A stretch of 64,000 bases of DNA from contig CALNXK010000040.1 in assembly GCA_942486035.1 (NCBI GenBank), positions 782,501 to 846,500 of the forward strand, given 5' to 3'. Under the pieces are notes generated by a model that worked only from the letters and a program-made list of their open reading frames with translations, was not told where the DNA came from and made no database searches. Positions 43,186 to 53,277 of the stretch are shown piece by piece (position 1 is the stretch's first letter; every line of letters begins with the position of its first letter). Source of the stretch: Porites lobata (Eukaryota; Cnidaria; Anthozoa; Scleractinia; Poritidae). The position numbers and the translations under genes were made by a program.

Positions 43186-43428
43186 GGGTGTCAGTAAAAC
43201 AGGGGGTCGGGGGTCGGGGTGTATCATTTTTTTTTTAGAGAATGTTGTTTTAGGTTTAGGGTTAGGGTTAGGGTTGGTGGAAAAAAGATATTCTTAAAAA
43301 AAAGATAGTCCCGGACCTCGACCCGACCCCGACCCCGATTCCGACCCCGTCCCCGGCCCCCACCTCGACCTCAACCCCATCCCCGGCCCCCACCTTGACC
43401 CTGACCACGAGTTTTACTGACACCAGCC
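43186..43428. repeat. TIR-bounded element with telomere-like and GGGGTC repeats
   Basis: Bounded by ggtgtcagtaaaac and gttttactgacacc, a 14-bp inverted repeat. Inside are a G-rich run (gggggtcgggg), a telomere-type stretch (ttagggttagggttaggg, about 43253-43275) and a C-rich minisatellite of gaccccgaccc units. Non-coding. Confidence 0.65.
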
Positions 43429-44506
43429 GTGAATGTGGGTGCTTTGAGATTCCCAGTTCCCATGCAAAAAATCACTGAATAAGTTTCTCTTAACCAACGT
43501 TCTGGGTAAATTTTTGTTTCATTGGCGGAAAATTGTACCGTAAACTTAAGGCAATCTCATTTGGGGGAAATGTTCATTGTAACTGCTGCAATTGAACATT
43601 GCGTTACTTTGCTACCTACGATTATAGCAAGGACGTAGCATTAGCCATATCTAAAAAGGAGAACTTTGCCTCCTGTACCTGTGTGTTTATTAACACACAT
43701 TTTATCGCTTATTTAGTTTAATAAACTTAAAGCCTACAATTCTGAACTTTTTGGTGAAATGATTTTGCTATATATTCAGATGTTCACATTAATTGTTTGA
43801 AATATTTTATTGCAAAGGGAGCATGGTCTTGTGTCTTGAAAATTTGGTTCAAATCGCTATGTTCTTCGTTAGAGGACAGGTAGCCTGGAACTGGAGGAAA
43901 TATCCCCACTGAATATTTCTATGTATTTTCGCCTTTAATGTATAATTTTTGTTACCTAAAAGGTCACTTGACCAGAAAACTTAAATCAAGGAAATTGGCT
44001 AATTGTACGGATAAATAAACAAGCGATTCTTACAAAGGATAATCATATTAAATATCAAGTAATAACAATAAATTAAGGAAAGGACCGTGTGTAAGGCTGA
44101 TGCTACGAAGACAAAATAAAAGAGCGCTGTGAAAAAGATCAGTGACATCTGCAACAAGGCGGGTTGTAGCCGTTATACTCTAGTAAAAGGCTTAAACTTG
44201 GGCTCATTGACCGAGCGAGTCAGGTTGCATGACGTGTCTCCGAAAGGGCAGCGTGTTGGTGTTAAGCAAAGCTAGGTAGAGTGCCCTATGTTTCTACGTT
44301 AGCTTCAAATTTGTTGTTTTACTAAAAGTGATGAAAACGAGAAAGTATGCTGTAATTACTGGTCTTCCCTTCGTCAAGGAACCTTTAGAAACTCTTAGTA
44401 ACTGGACATTGTCGAGGGTCAAAGTTCGGTCAAAAAAGTATCTTTTCGCAGGAGCGGGTCGCGTGGGAGATTTGCTTCAACCAATCAAAAGCAATACCCA
44501 GACCTG
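43429..44506. other. Left flank of the outer Polinton
   Basis: Non-coding, no repeat recognised. It ends with CAATACCCAGACCTG; GACCTG (44501-44506) is the left copy of the target duplication. Confidence 0.4.
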
Positions 44507-44587
44507 AGTAGTGTAGGAGGGATGTTTTACTCCGTACGTTTTTTTGTGGATTTAATTAACTTTTTGAGTGGCATAAATTAATGCCGA

Positions 44588-44660
44588 TGACGTCATGCAT
44601 CCATTAAGATAGGATGATGTCATAGTTTATTTTTTAGCTGGCAAGGAGCAAGTGACGTCA
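44588..44660. promoter_or_regulatory. CRE-type palindromes in the outer left arm
   Basis: TGACGTCA at 44588-44595 and 44653-44660. This octamer is the consensus cAMP-response element bound by CREB/ATF factors. Mirrored in the right arm near 60165 and 60226. Function is inferred. Confidence 0.5.
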
Positions 44661-45313
44661 CAATACCCAGGGGGTGAAGTCATCAAAGATATAAGATAAT
44701 AAGATAATATTCTATAAATAGAAAAGTGATTTTTTTATATAATCAGCTATTTGCTATAGTCTTGGATATTGTAGAAACCGTTATGTGTTCAAAATAAAGC
44801 GGGCAAATTTTGAACGTGTTATCTTTGCAGATTATACTAAATGAAAAATCTTTAATCATTAAATTATCTTCACTAAAAATCGATTATAAACAAAACCATG
44901 GTACACAGGTCAACTGAAAAATCTTTACTTCAAAAGAAGGAAAAAGGAGGTTAGGCGAATACGAAAGGGTACTAATTTTTCAGGCAAAACATGAAAACGA
45001 GGTCGAAGCACATCGAAGTGAAAAACTGCCTATCAAGCAAAAATGTCAATCTTATTATTGCACAGGGTATAAAAATTCTATAGAAAACAAAAAGTGGTGC
45101 TAAAGAAAACCCTAACTCTTTTGGTTCTTAAATAAACTCCATTCTTGTTCCTAATGAGTGGAACGTCTATGAAAAAAAAAAAATAGGAATAAGAGGTGCG
45201 ATCGCTTAGCAACACATGTCTTCTTATTAGCGCTAGTAGTGGATAAGGGACCGGTTACTCCTTTTCTTTGCGGGGGAATTTCATTAACTTGCGGGGGAAT
45301 CAATTAACGCAGA

Positions 45314-45464
45314 TGACGTCATGCATCTCATTAAGATAGGATGATGTCATAGTTTAAATTAATGCCGATGACGTCATGCATTCCACTAAGATAGGATGAT
45401 CTCATAGTTTATTTTAAGCTGGCAAGGAGCAAGTGACGTCAGAATACCCTAGGGGTTGACGTCA
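45314..45464. promoter_or_regulatory. Cluster of four CRE-type palindromes upstream of the arm gene
   Basis: TGACGTCA at 45314-45321, 45368-45375, 45434-45441 and 45457-45464, with imperfect copies (gatgatgtcat) between. Part of a 54-bp tandem unit (about 45311-45418). It lies 266-417 bases upstream of the TATA box at 45731. Mirrored at 53350-53515 in the right arm. Confidence 0.55.
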
Positions 45465-45730
45465 TCAAAAAATGTTGAGAACATAATCTATAAATATAAT
45501 AGTGATATCATGTCCCTACTTGGTCATGATGATGTCATATTTATCCAGGTAAGATGATTTTTACAATCTAAGGAGTTACCGTCATCAAAAAAACGATGAG
45601 ATCATCATCAAAATAACCATTTAATATGGTAACTGGTGAGACGACATCATCAGCTTAAATTAGAAAGGGTTTTTTTGACTATTTTCTATAGTCTATGACA
45701 TCATTGTTTATTTTTATCGGTCCTTCAATT

Positions 45731-45738
45731 TATATAAT
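45731..45738 (+). promoter_or_regulatory. TATA box of the arm gene
   Basis: TATATAAT 42 bases upstream of the ATG at 45780. The same box is present in mirror image in the right arm near 52785. Confidence 0.6.
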
Positions 45739-45779
45739 GTGAAAAAAGACATTAAGTTTCTGAAGTACAAGTTGCAATC

Positions 45780-46235
45780 ATGGCTGGATCAGACCAGATC
45801 ATAATTGATGAAATTGAAATGGGAGTACACATCATACGGAATAAAAAAGGAGAGATTTTTCAAGACGTATTTGTTAGAGAAGTGAATCGTCTGATCTATG
45901 TAGCAGTGAATGAACACCGCGATGGTTGTAAAATGGATGATTTATCTCAACTGCATCACACTTGCTTGACCATGGATGCTCAGGAGGCGTGGGCAATATA
46001 TTTTGAATACGTGAAAGGAAAAGTAGACTTGAAAAAATTATGGAAGCTAGCACAGCAAGAAGTGGAAAATAGACTAAATTTGCAGTTAAAAGAGACTTGG
46101 GTGAAATATTTAGTTTGCCTTTGCAAGATGGATACTAGCACAGTCTATTTACTCTATATGGACTTTTTAAGAAGGGACGAATGCCATCAACTTGGGTGTT
46201 CTGAATACATGTTTGAGAAAGATTGTTCACAATAA
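45780..46235 (+). CDS. Unrecognised 151-residue protein encoded in the inner left arm
   Basis: Intact ORF from ATG 45780 (TATA box 42 bases upstream) with a stop that overlaps AATAAA at 46231 and a second AATAAA at 46245. The product is acidic to neutral, starts MAGSDQIIIDEIEMG, has no signal peptide or membrane segment, and contains several Cys and His residues (YLVCLCKM near residue 113, HQLGCSEYMF near 140) that could bind metal. I do not recognise the family. Because the gene is inside the inverted arm, the element carries two copies; the right copy is broken. Its separate TATA box and CRE cluster suggest it is transcribed on its own. Confidence 0.65.
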   Translation: MAGSDQIIIDEIEMGVHIIRNKKGEIFQDVFVREVNRLIYVAVNEHRDGCKMDDLSQLHHTCLTMDAQEAWAIYFEYVKGKVDLKKLWKLAQQEVENRLNLQLKETWVKYLVCLCKMDTSTVYLLYMDFLRRDECHQLGCSEYMFEKDCSQ

Positions 46236-46370
46236 ATGTATAACAATAAAGTGATTATCTTATTTGTGGTTCTAAGGTAAACCCTAGCTCTTTTGGTTCT
46301 TAAAAAAACCCCATTCTTGTTCCTAATGAGTGGAAAAATAGGAATAAGAGGTGCGATCGCCTAGCAACAC

Positions 46371-46553
46371 ATGTCTTCTTGTTTAGCGCTAAAAAGCGGA
46401 TATATAAACAAAACACACACACACATACACAGAGTGGAGCTGAAAACTCTCTATTTCAATTTTGACTCACCATTACGAAAGCGTTTTCTCCGTTCTATCT
46501 CGAGGAAACGACTAACCATTCAAATCTCAGCGCTTGATGCGCTCATGGTCTAG
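46371..46553 (+). CDS. Small ORF present in all four Polinton arms (60 residues)
   Basis: Reads MSSCLALKSGYINKTHTHIH then a basic stretch (LRKRFLRSISRKRLTI). Versions occur at 51927-52118 (minus), 53635-53820 (plus) and 59396-59647 (minus). Conservation of DNA in the arms could explain this without coding. No TATA box was seen. Weak call. Confidence 0.25.
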   Translation: MSSCLALKSGYINKTHTHIHRVELKTLYFNFDSPLRKRFLRSISRKRLTIQISALDALMV

Positions 46554-46819
46554 TCAATTTAAGCGCCGTTAGCGTTAGTCAGTTAATTATGCGGGTTAAC
46601 AAGCCCAACGTTGGATACATATTAGTTCATCTCTACAGCTAGACCCAAGGGAGCGCCTTGACTTCTTATTGTAAAAACACAATCAATTAATAACTTAACA
46701 AGGATCAATTTAAACACGCGACAAATAAATTGACAAGACACGAGATACAGTTTTAAAAACCTTATTGAAAACCAGTGACAAGAAGAGTCAAATAAAAAGC
46801 GATTTGGAAGGGATGGAAA

Positions 46820-47519
46820 TTAGACCTCCTCTTCGTTCTCCTCTTTAGAAGGTAAATAAAAATTGGTTTCCAACGTCTTGGCGTTTTTGTGAGTAATTAA
46901 TCCACAATCGTGACACCGAAGAAAGCCCTCTCTGATGTATTTTCTCTCCTCTGGGATCTGGTGATCGCATATAGGACAAATCTTGTAGTTATCGTGCCAA
47001 AAGCATTTAGGACATTTCATGATCAATGTGGAGTACACATTAGAGTTTTCGCAATGTTCACAGGGACTTTTAGAGTGAAAGGTGGTGGACGTTTCAGGGC
47101 TACTACTTTCTGTTTCTTCACTATCGTTTTCAGTGTCGTTGTCGCGCTCTTGGGTGCATTCAGTTTCAACGCCATTCTCAGAAGCTACTTCCTCCTCCTC
47201 CTCCTCCTGATTTTCAATATCCGATGAACTCTCCTCATTATTACTCTCATTATCGGAAGTATTTTCTACATTTCGGTAGCCTTTTTCCTTTCTATTAAAT
47301 CACTTAACAACTTTTTGTTCTTGATTAAACCGTTATCGATTCCTAACTATGCAAGTCCATCTAGAAACGTATTCAGCGCACGAGGCTTGGTAACCTCATT
47401 GTTATGAGGGAGTAACACATACTCAACTAGCTCGGCGATGTTTGTGACGGGAATAGTGCGTTTATTTCGAAGTAATTGTCCGCTAGGAGTCCAGAAAAGA
47501 ATATCTTTGGACGCCGCCA
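46820..47519 (-). pseudogene. Decayed Polinton gene: N-terminal domain, acidic linker, zinc-binding C-terminus
   Basis: ATG at 47519 opens MAASKDILFWTPSGQLLRN and stays open to a TAG at 47349-47347. The frame then continues for 25 codons, and a shift near 47275 leads into an acidic, Glu/Ser-rich stretch (about 47270-47090) and a cysteine-rich end with four CxxC pairs (CEHC, CPKC, CPIC, CHDC), ending at 46820. I infer one original gene with a nonsense mutation and a frameshift. The N-terminal part resembles an uncharacterised protein common in cnidarian Polintons; function unknown. The CxxC pairs suggest zinc ribbons. Confidence 0.55.
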
Positions 47520-47783
47520 TACTATGCAGCAAATCAGAAGCACACTTTTCCTACACTGCTCGGGAAAGATGACTCAAAACATCTTTTATTCTTGGTTCCT
47601 CTTTTATTCTTCGTTCTTCATCCTCGCTGTCATCACCAGAACTTTCGCTTTCTTCATGTTCACTCTGGTGTTCTTCTTCAACCAAATCTATCTTTCTCTT
47701 CATTTTGATGAGTACCCGTGACAGACCGTAGCTTCAAATGAGTAACTTATAGTTTCGTTTCCTCTGTTATAGCATCAAAAATC

Positions 47784-48092
47784 CTAGGCTTGTAACAGCA
47801 TGTACCAATAGGTCTTGAATAAACCATGGCCCTCTTGTACAAGGATTCGCTTCTTTGTTTTGTAAGGGACATTTGTTTCTGCTAGGTTTACTAGAGCATC
47901 CTTACATGGAAACACGTTCCGCTTATTTTCTTCGGGGATAAGAATGTATTCCTTAAGTATATTGTATAAGACTTGGACTAATGCATGTAGTTGTTGTGGA
48001 CTGGCTGTCCGTAAAAGAAACTGTAGCGGATGAGCTGGACAAACAGCTAAGAATTGAAGAAAACCACGATTGTTCTTTACAACTTGAGACAT
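47784..48092 (-). CDS. Small Polinton/adintovirus core-protein-like ORF (102 residues)
   Basis: ATG at 48092, open to 47784. The reading includes LLRTASPQQLHALVQVLYNI and ends with KTKKRILVQEGHGLFKTY. The small size, mostly helical amphipathic middle and C-terminal Arg/Lys-Leu-Val-Gln followed by Gly-rich residues resemble the small basic core proteins reported in Polinton/adintovirus elements, compared by some authors with adenovirus pX. In this copy the Gly-rich end looks altered. It is divergent from the ATPase gene, which starts at 48458. Family call is tentative. Confidence 0.45.
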   Translation of the reverse strand: MSQVVKNNRGFLQFLAVCPAHPLQFLLRTASPQQLHALVQVLYNILKEYILIPEENKRNVFPCKDALVNLAETNVPYKTKKRILVQEGHGLFKTYWYMLLQA

Positions 48093-48457
48093 TGCGACAA
48101 ACTGAACTTCTGATAGTAGTTTCTAGTCTTTTATTGACTGTCGTGGAGAAAAAACAATGGAAATGTGCTGGCGGTGGTGGTGGTAATGGTGGTGGAGGGA
48201 AAACAATAGAAATGTGGTGGCGGTGGTGGTGGTGGTGGTGGTGGTGGTGGAGGGAAAACGATAGAAATGTGGTGGCGTTGGCGGTGGTGGTGGTGGTGGG
48301 AATACAATAGAAATGAGGTGGTGGCGGTGGTGGAGGAACACAATAGGAAAGTGGTGGTGGCGGAGGAAAACTATTGAATTTTATAGCCTTCAAAACTATA
48401 TCAATGCGCATTATGCTAGCATTTTCTCAGTCTACATTCTGCTCCTGAGGAGCTGAC
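48093..48457. repeat. GGT/GGC minisatellite between two divergent Polinton genes
   Basis: Bases 48160-48365 are a run of GGTGGTGGT and GGCGGTGGT units broken by four or five copies of a spacer like ggaaaacgatagaaatg, giving a unit of about 50-70 bp. It occupies the intergenic stretch that should contain both promoters. His- or Gly-rich readings through it are spurious. Confidence 0.8.
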
Positions 48458-48690
48458 ATGAGTTGGTTCTGTTCCTTTTGCGAAAAATCATTTAGTAGAA
48501 AGGATAGCATGCAAAGGCACGTGATGTCTAAACACCACAGTGGTGGTCTCACACCATTTCAAACAGTTCCGTTTTCACAGAAATGTCAGCGGTTTCGATT
48601 CGATCATCCTTTTACCTCCATGATTGCCTGAATGACCGGCTCTGGAAAAACGGCGTGGGTTCGATCTCTATTGCAACAAGCTTCAGAGAC

Positions 48691-50603
48691 ATACATACAT
48701 ACATACATACATACACACATACATACATACATACATACATACATACATACATACATACATACATACATACATACATAGTTTATTTGGTAACGCAGGTTAC
48801 AGAATACGCAAGACTAAAGTCCTGATGTGGACCTGCCTATCTACTTGTTAAAAAAAAAAACTAAAGTATATACATGTGAATAAATAGAAAATCAACAGAA
48901 GTTAAATAATAAATAGTAATAACAATACAAATATAAATAAGATTAATAAAGAAATTCCTCATTCCTATTTCTTATCATGGAAGATTCCTTATTATAGCTT
49001 ATAGAATTAATTAAGTCCTTGCTAGATCTAAGTCTTTTTTTAAAACATTCTAAGCTAGAAGACTTTTTGATCGAATCAGGAAGTGAGCTCCAAGCAATGG
49101 CAGCTCTATGCTTAAAAGTCAGCCTGCCAATTTCTGATTTAGGACTTGGAAATTCAATATTCCTTGATTTCCTCAGGCAGTGAGATGATTGTTTTAACAT
49201 TACTAGATCATTAAAAACATTGGTATTGCATCTATAGTAGGATTTATACACTTCTACTAACAGTCTCTTAGTATAGTAAAATGATAAATTGTTCCAGCCT
49301 TTCAATTTATTTAATTGATCAGCATTCGAATTCCTTGAGAGTTTAAAAATAAGTTTAGAAGCTCGTATATGAGCACGCTCAAGATCATCCATTAGTGCAG
49401 GTGAGCAGGAACCCCATACTAGTATTCCGTATAAGACACTTGGAAGTACAGTCCTAAAATAAATGGTCTGTAGAAGAAAGATTACTGTCTATAGTTACTC
49501 CTAGACATTTACATGATGATTTTAATTCAATAAATTTTTCACCATACTTCAAAGACAACAATGGACCAATGAATCTTTGTTTAGATAATAATAAGGCTTC
49601 TGACTTAGTTTCATGAGCAATCAATCTGTTAGCACCACACCAACTAAGAACTTGATCTAGTATAACTTGCATGGCCTTAATTATAGTATCAATATTATCA
49701 CTTATGGTAAATATGGTAGTATCATCAGCAAACATATAAAGTTCTCCCGAGGTTACAGATTCAGGAAAGTCATTGACATAGAGGGAGAACAGTTTGGGTC
49801 CTAAGATTGGCCCTTGTGGTACTCCAAACTTGATAGAGCTAGTGTCTGATTTCACTTCATTAACTTGAACTAATTGGTTACGATTTAACAGGTAGCTTCC
49901 CATCCAAGATAGTACATTTCCTGATATACCAACAGCTTTCAACTTTTGTAATAGGATGGTATGGTTCACCGAGTCAAAGGCCTTCCTGAAGTCAATAAAC
50001 AGAACACCAACTTTAAGATTATTATCTAGGGCCCACTTCCAAGTGTCAGTAAGATGAAGAAGGAGACCCTCTGTAGAATGATTCTTGCGAAAGCCCCATT
50101 GATTGTCACTAAGCAGGTTCTGAGCTTCAATGTGATTGTCTATGCTGTTGCTTATGATGTCTTCAAGAATCTTACCTCGGATACTTAAGAGAGATATGGG
50201 CCTGAAGTTGCCCATATCAGTGGGTGCTCCCTTTTTAAATACTGGCTTAACACGTGAGAGTTTCCAGTTTGTTGGAAAAACTGCATCATCTATACTTTTC
50301 TTGAAAACTGGCAGCAGGCTATGGATAGAAGATTCCCCAAGGAGTTTAAGGTCCTTGGGTGAGACTAGGTCCGATCCAGTAGCTTTATTCGGGTTTGATG
50401 ATTTTTCAATTTTCTTCTTCACTAGCTCCCAATTTAATTCTATGTCGCATCTTGTAGGAGTGACTCTTGTTACATAAGAAGTTAAGGTGTTTGGATCAAG
50501 AGGTTCTAAATTCTTTGTAAGTTCTTCACTGATATTAACAAAGAACTCATTAAAGTAAGAAGCTTTACCCTCCCCCGGAGAGGATTGTTTGGTGTGATTC
50601 ACA
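48691..50603 (-). mobile_element. 5'-truncated CR1/L2-like LINE inside the ATPase gene
   Basis: Minus-strand element. Its 3' tail is the (ATGT)n microsatellite at 48691-48777, and it extends to about 50603, where the ATPase frame resumes. No clear target duplication was found. Boundaries are within about 10 bases. Confidence 0.8.
48943..50602 (-). pseudogene. LINE reverse transcriptase with one frameshift
   Basis: Bases 50602-49454 are open for 382 codons and include MGNFRPISLLSIRGKILEDI, FIDFRKAFDSVNH, FGVPQGPILGPKLFSLYVND and the catalytic MFADDTTIF. After a frameshift near 49450-49400 the C-terminal domain follows (AIAWSSLPDSIKKSSSLECF) to 48943. Endonuclease and ORF1 are missing through 5' truncation. 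The long intact RT suggests a fairly young insertion. Confidence 0.85.
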
Positions 50604-51174
50604 ATGGCAGCCTGCGTATACAGAAATGTTAGTCTTTATGCCACACATTGAATTCGTCTAGGGATTTCCCACGGCCTTGGAGCAGGATTTCTATTTTGAT
50701 GTGAACAAACGGAATTTGATCGTGTTTGATGATCAAATGATTGACGCCAGTAAAGACAAGCGAATTGTGAACCTCTTTACTCGTGGTTCTCATCATCGCA
50801 ATCTAAGCGTGATTTATATCGTGCAGAATCTATTTCACCAGGGGAAAGGTAGTCGCAGCATAAGCCTAAACAGCCAGTATTTGGTGTTATTCAAGAACCC
50901 AAGAGACGAATTACAAATCTTGACTCTTGCCAAGCAAATGTATCCCGGGCAAACTGATTTCTTTTTAAATCAGTACGAGGGGGCTGTAAAAAGACCTTTT
51001 GGTTATCTGCTGATTGATCTGAAAACTACTACCCAAGATAATTGTCGACTGCGAACAAACGTCCTGCCCAGTGAAGAAGGTTTTAACCAAGCAGGGTTTC
51101 AAGAAAATATTCCTCAAGAGCTTTTAAAATATCTAAAGCAGTAAAATATTTCGCCTGTCCCACTTCTTCCAGCT

Positions 51175-51669
51175 ATGCAAGAAATACAGGGCAACATGGA
51201 TGACTTGCTTTCTCGAAACGATCTTCGAGACGATGAAAAAGCTAAGAGATACTTTCAGTTGCAAAACAGATACCTGGCTTTTAAAGAACAATTAAATACA
51301 AGAACACGACCGGAAGAAAGCACTGTTCCAGACTTAACATCAAGCACACAAGATTCTTCAACAGCAACGGCAGCATTCTCCACTCTTATTAACCCCTTCG
51401 ACGTAACACCTAAATCAACACAAGCGGCTATCTTACAAAAACGTGAAAACGAAAGCTCCACCCCACCACTAACCTTAAATCCTGCTTTCCTGGCGCCTTC
51501 TCCCACAGTAGAAACCCCATCACAAAGCCCGAAGAGCAAAAGGCGTCGGATTCAATTTGCAAATTATTTGGATGATCATAATGCTCATGGCAAACAGAGG
51601 AAACGAACTCAGTATAAGAAATTTCGAGTTAGACCTTACAAGTACTCCATGGGCGAAGAAGATGATTAA
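51175..51669 (+). CDS. Unrecognised 164-residue Polinton protein
   Basis: Intact ORF starting 31 bases after the ATPase stop, with AATAAA at 51723-51728. The N-terminal 45 residues look helical and charged (MDDLLSRNDLRDDEKAKRYF). The middle is Ser/Thr/Pro-rich and probably disordered. The C-terminal part is strongly basic (KSKRRRIQF, GKQRKRTQYKKFRVRPYKY), suggesting nucleic-acid binding or nuclear targeting. Similar proteins often follow the ATPase in cnidarian Polintons; function unknown. The stop lies at the inner end of the right arm. Confidence 0.6.
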   Translation: MQEIQGNMDDLLSRNDLRDDEKAKRYFQLQNRYLAFKEQLNTRTRPEESTVPDLTSSTQDSSTATAAFSTLINPFDVTPKSTQAAILQKRENESSTPPLTLNPAFLAPSPTVETPSQSPKSKRRRIQFANYLDDHNAHGKQRKRTQYKKFRVRPYKYSMGEEDD

Positions 51670-51722
51670 TTTCCATCCCTTCCACATCGCTGTGTGTTCG
51701 ACACTTTTTGTCACTGGTTTTC

Positions 51723-51728
51723 AATAAA
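51723..51728 (+). terminator. Polyadenylation signal for the 164-residue gene
   Basis: AATAAA 54 bases after the stop codon at 51669, inside the right arm. Its mirror image in the left arm serves the minus-strand zinc-ribbon gene as a degenerate AATAAG. Confidence 0.5.
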
Positions 51729-52253
51729 GTTTTTAAAACTGTATCTCGTGTCTTGTCAATTTATTTGTCGCGTGTTTAAATTGATCCTTGTTAAGTTATT
51801 AATAGTTTGTGTTTTCACAATAATAAGTCAAGGCGCTCCCTTGGGTCTAGCTGTAGTGATGAACTAATTTGTATCAAACTTTGGGCTTGTTAACCCGCGT
51901 AATTAACTGACTAACGCTAACGGCGCTTAAATTGACAAGACCATGAGCGCATCAAGCGCTGAGATTTGAATGGTTAGTCGTTTCCTCGAGATAGAACGGA
52001 GAAAACGCTTTCGTAATGGTGAGTCAAAATTGAAATAGAGAGTTTTCAGCTCCACTCTGTGTATGTGTGTGTGTGTTTTGTTTATATATCCGCTTTTTAG
52101 CGCTAAACAAGAAGACATGTGTTGCTAGGCGATCGCACCTCTTATTCCTATTTTTCCACTCATTAGGAACAAGAATGGGGTTTTTTTAAGAACCAAAAGA
52201 GCTAGGGTTTACCTTAGAACCACAAATAAGATAATCACTTTATTGTTATACAT

Positions 52254-52709
52254 TTATTGTGAACAATCTTTCTCAAACATGTATTCAGAACACCCAAGTT
52301 GATGGCATTCGTCCCTTCTTAAAAAGTCCATATAGAGTAAACAGACTGTGCTAGTATCCATCTTACAAAGGCAAACTAAATATTTCATCCAAGTCTCTTT
52401 TAACTATAAATTTAGTCTATTTTCCACTTTCTGCTGTGTAAGCTTCCATAATTTTTTCAAATCTACTTTTCCTTTCACGTATTCAAAATATGTTGCCCAC
52501 GCCTCCTGAGCATCCGTGGTCAAGCAAGTGTGATGCAGTTGAGATAAATCATCCATTTTACAACCATCGCGGTGTTCATTCACTGCTACATAGATCAGAC
52601 GATTCACTTCTCTAACAAATACGTCTTGAAAAATCTCTCCTATTTTATTCCGTATGATGTGTACTCCCATTTCAACTTCATCAATTATGATCTGGTCTGA
52701 TCCAGCCAT
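52254..52709 (-). pseudogene. Right-arm copy of the 151-residue arm gene, nonsense-mutated
   Basis: Mirror copy of 45780-46235. The ATG (52709) and TATA box are kept. A CAG codon of the left copy reads TAG here, ending the protein after 101 residues; the remaining codons are still recognisable to about 52254. About a dozen differences separate the copies by eye. This means the arms have diverged since they were last made equal. Confidence 0.8.
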
Positions 52710-52984
52710 GATTTCAACTTGTACTTCCGAAACTTAATGTCTTCAAGAGTGATCCTTTCGTAACCTTTTTTTCACATTATATAAATTGAAGAACCGATAA
52801 AAATAAACAATGATGTCATAGACTATAGAAAACAGCTGATCCTGTCAAAAAACCCTTTCTAAGTTAAGCTGATGATGTCATCTCACCAGTTACCATATTA
52901 CATTGTTATTTTGATGATGATCTCATCGCTTTTTGATGACGTCAACTCCTTAGATTGTAAAAATCATCTTACCTGGATAAATAT

Positions 52985-53277
52985 TAGGGGGAGCAAGGGT
53001 GGCGCAGTGGTGAGAGCTCTCGCCTCTTACCAATGAGGCCCGGGTTCGAATCCTGGCGTCGACGCCATATGTGGGTTGAGTTTGTTGTTGGTTCTTCTCC
53101 CTTGCTCCGAGAGGTTTTTCTCCGGGTAATCCGGTTTTCCCTCTCCTTAAAAACCAACACTTTCAAATTCCAATTCGATCTGGAACGCACGGACACGTGT
53201 CAACGAGTTCTTATGAACTCCTTAGTGATCCGTGGGTAAACAAATTACAATTTAACAAATTACAATTTAAACTTTAC
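52985..53277 (+). mobile_element. tRNA-derived SINE in the inner right arm
   Basis: A box TGGCGCAGTGGTGAGAGC (53000-53017), B box GGTTCGAATCC (53043-53053), then a body containing ctccgagaggtttttctccg, a phrase I associate with a SINE core that recurs across invertebrates. AAATAT flanks both ends (52979-52984, 53278-53283). The left arm has the empty site near 45540, so insertion came after the arms formed. Confidence 0.8.

Larger units (their letters stand above)
48458..51144 (+). pseudogene. C2H2-finger/packaging-ATPase gene (A32/FtsK-like), broken
   Basis: ATG at 48458 begins a C2H2 finger (WFCSFCEKSFSRKDSMQRHV then SKHH), followed by a linker and a P-loop (MTGSGKT; GSGKT at 48638-48652). 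A TGA at 48629 lies just before the P-loop. At about 48691 a LINE interrupts the gene. The frame resumes at about 50604, has a TAG at 50659-50661, then runs to 51144 with the Walker B strand (NLIVFDDQM) and downstream helices (LSVIYIVQNLF). This is the genome-packaging ATPase of the Polinton/NCLDV group, which drives DNA into capsids. The finger is fused N-terminally. With two nonsense codons and a 1.9-kb insertion it cannot work. Confidence 0.75.

Noticed and set aside
47953..48411. His-, Pro- and Trp-rich frames on both strands
   Set aside because: All run through the GGT/ACC minisatellite and change with frame; no conserved start or domain.
48583..48825. Thr-His-Ile-Tyr repeat protein
   Set aside because: It is the (ACAT)n tail of the minus-strand LINE.
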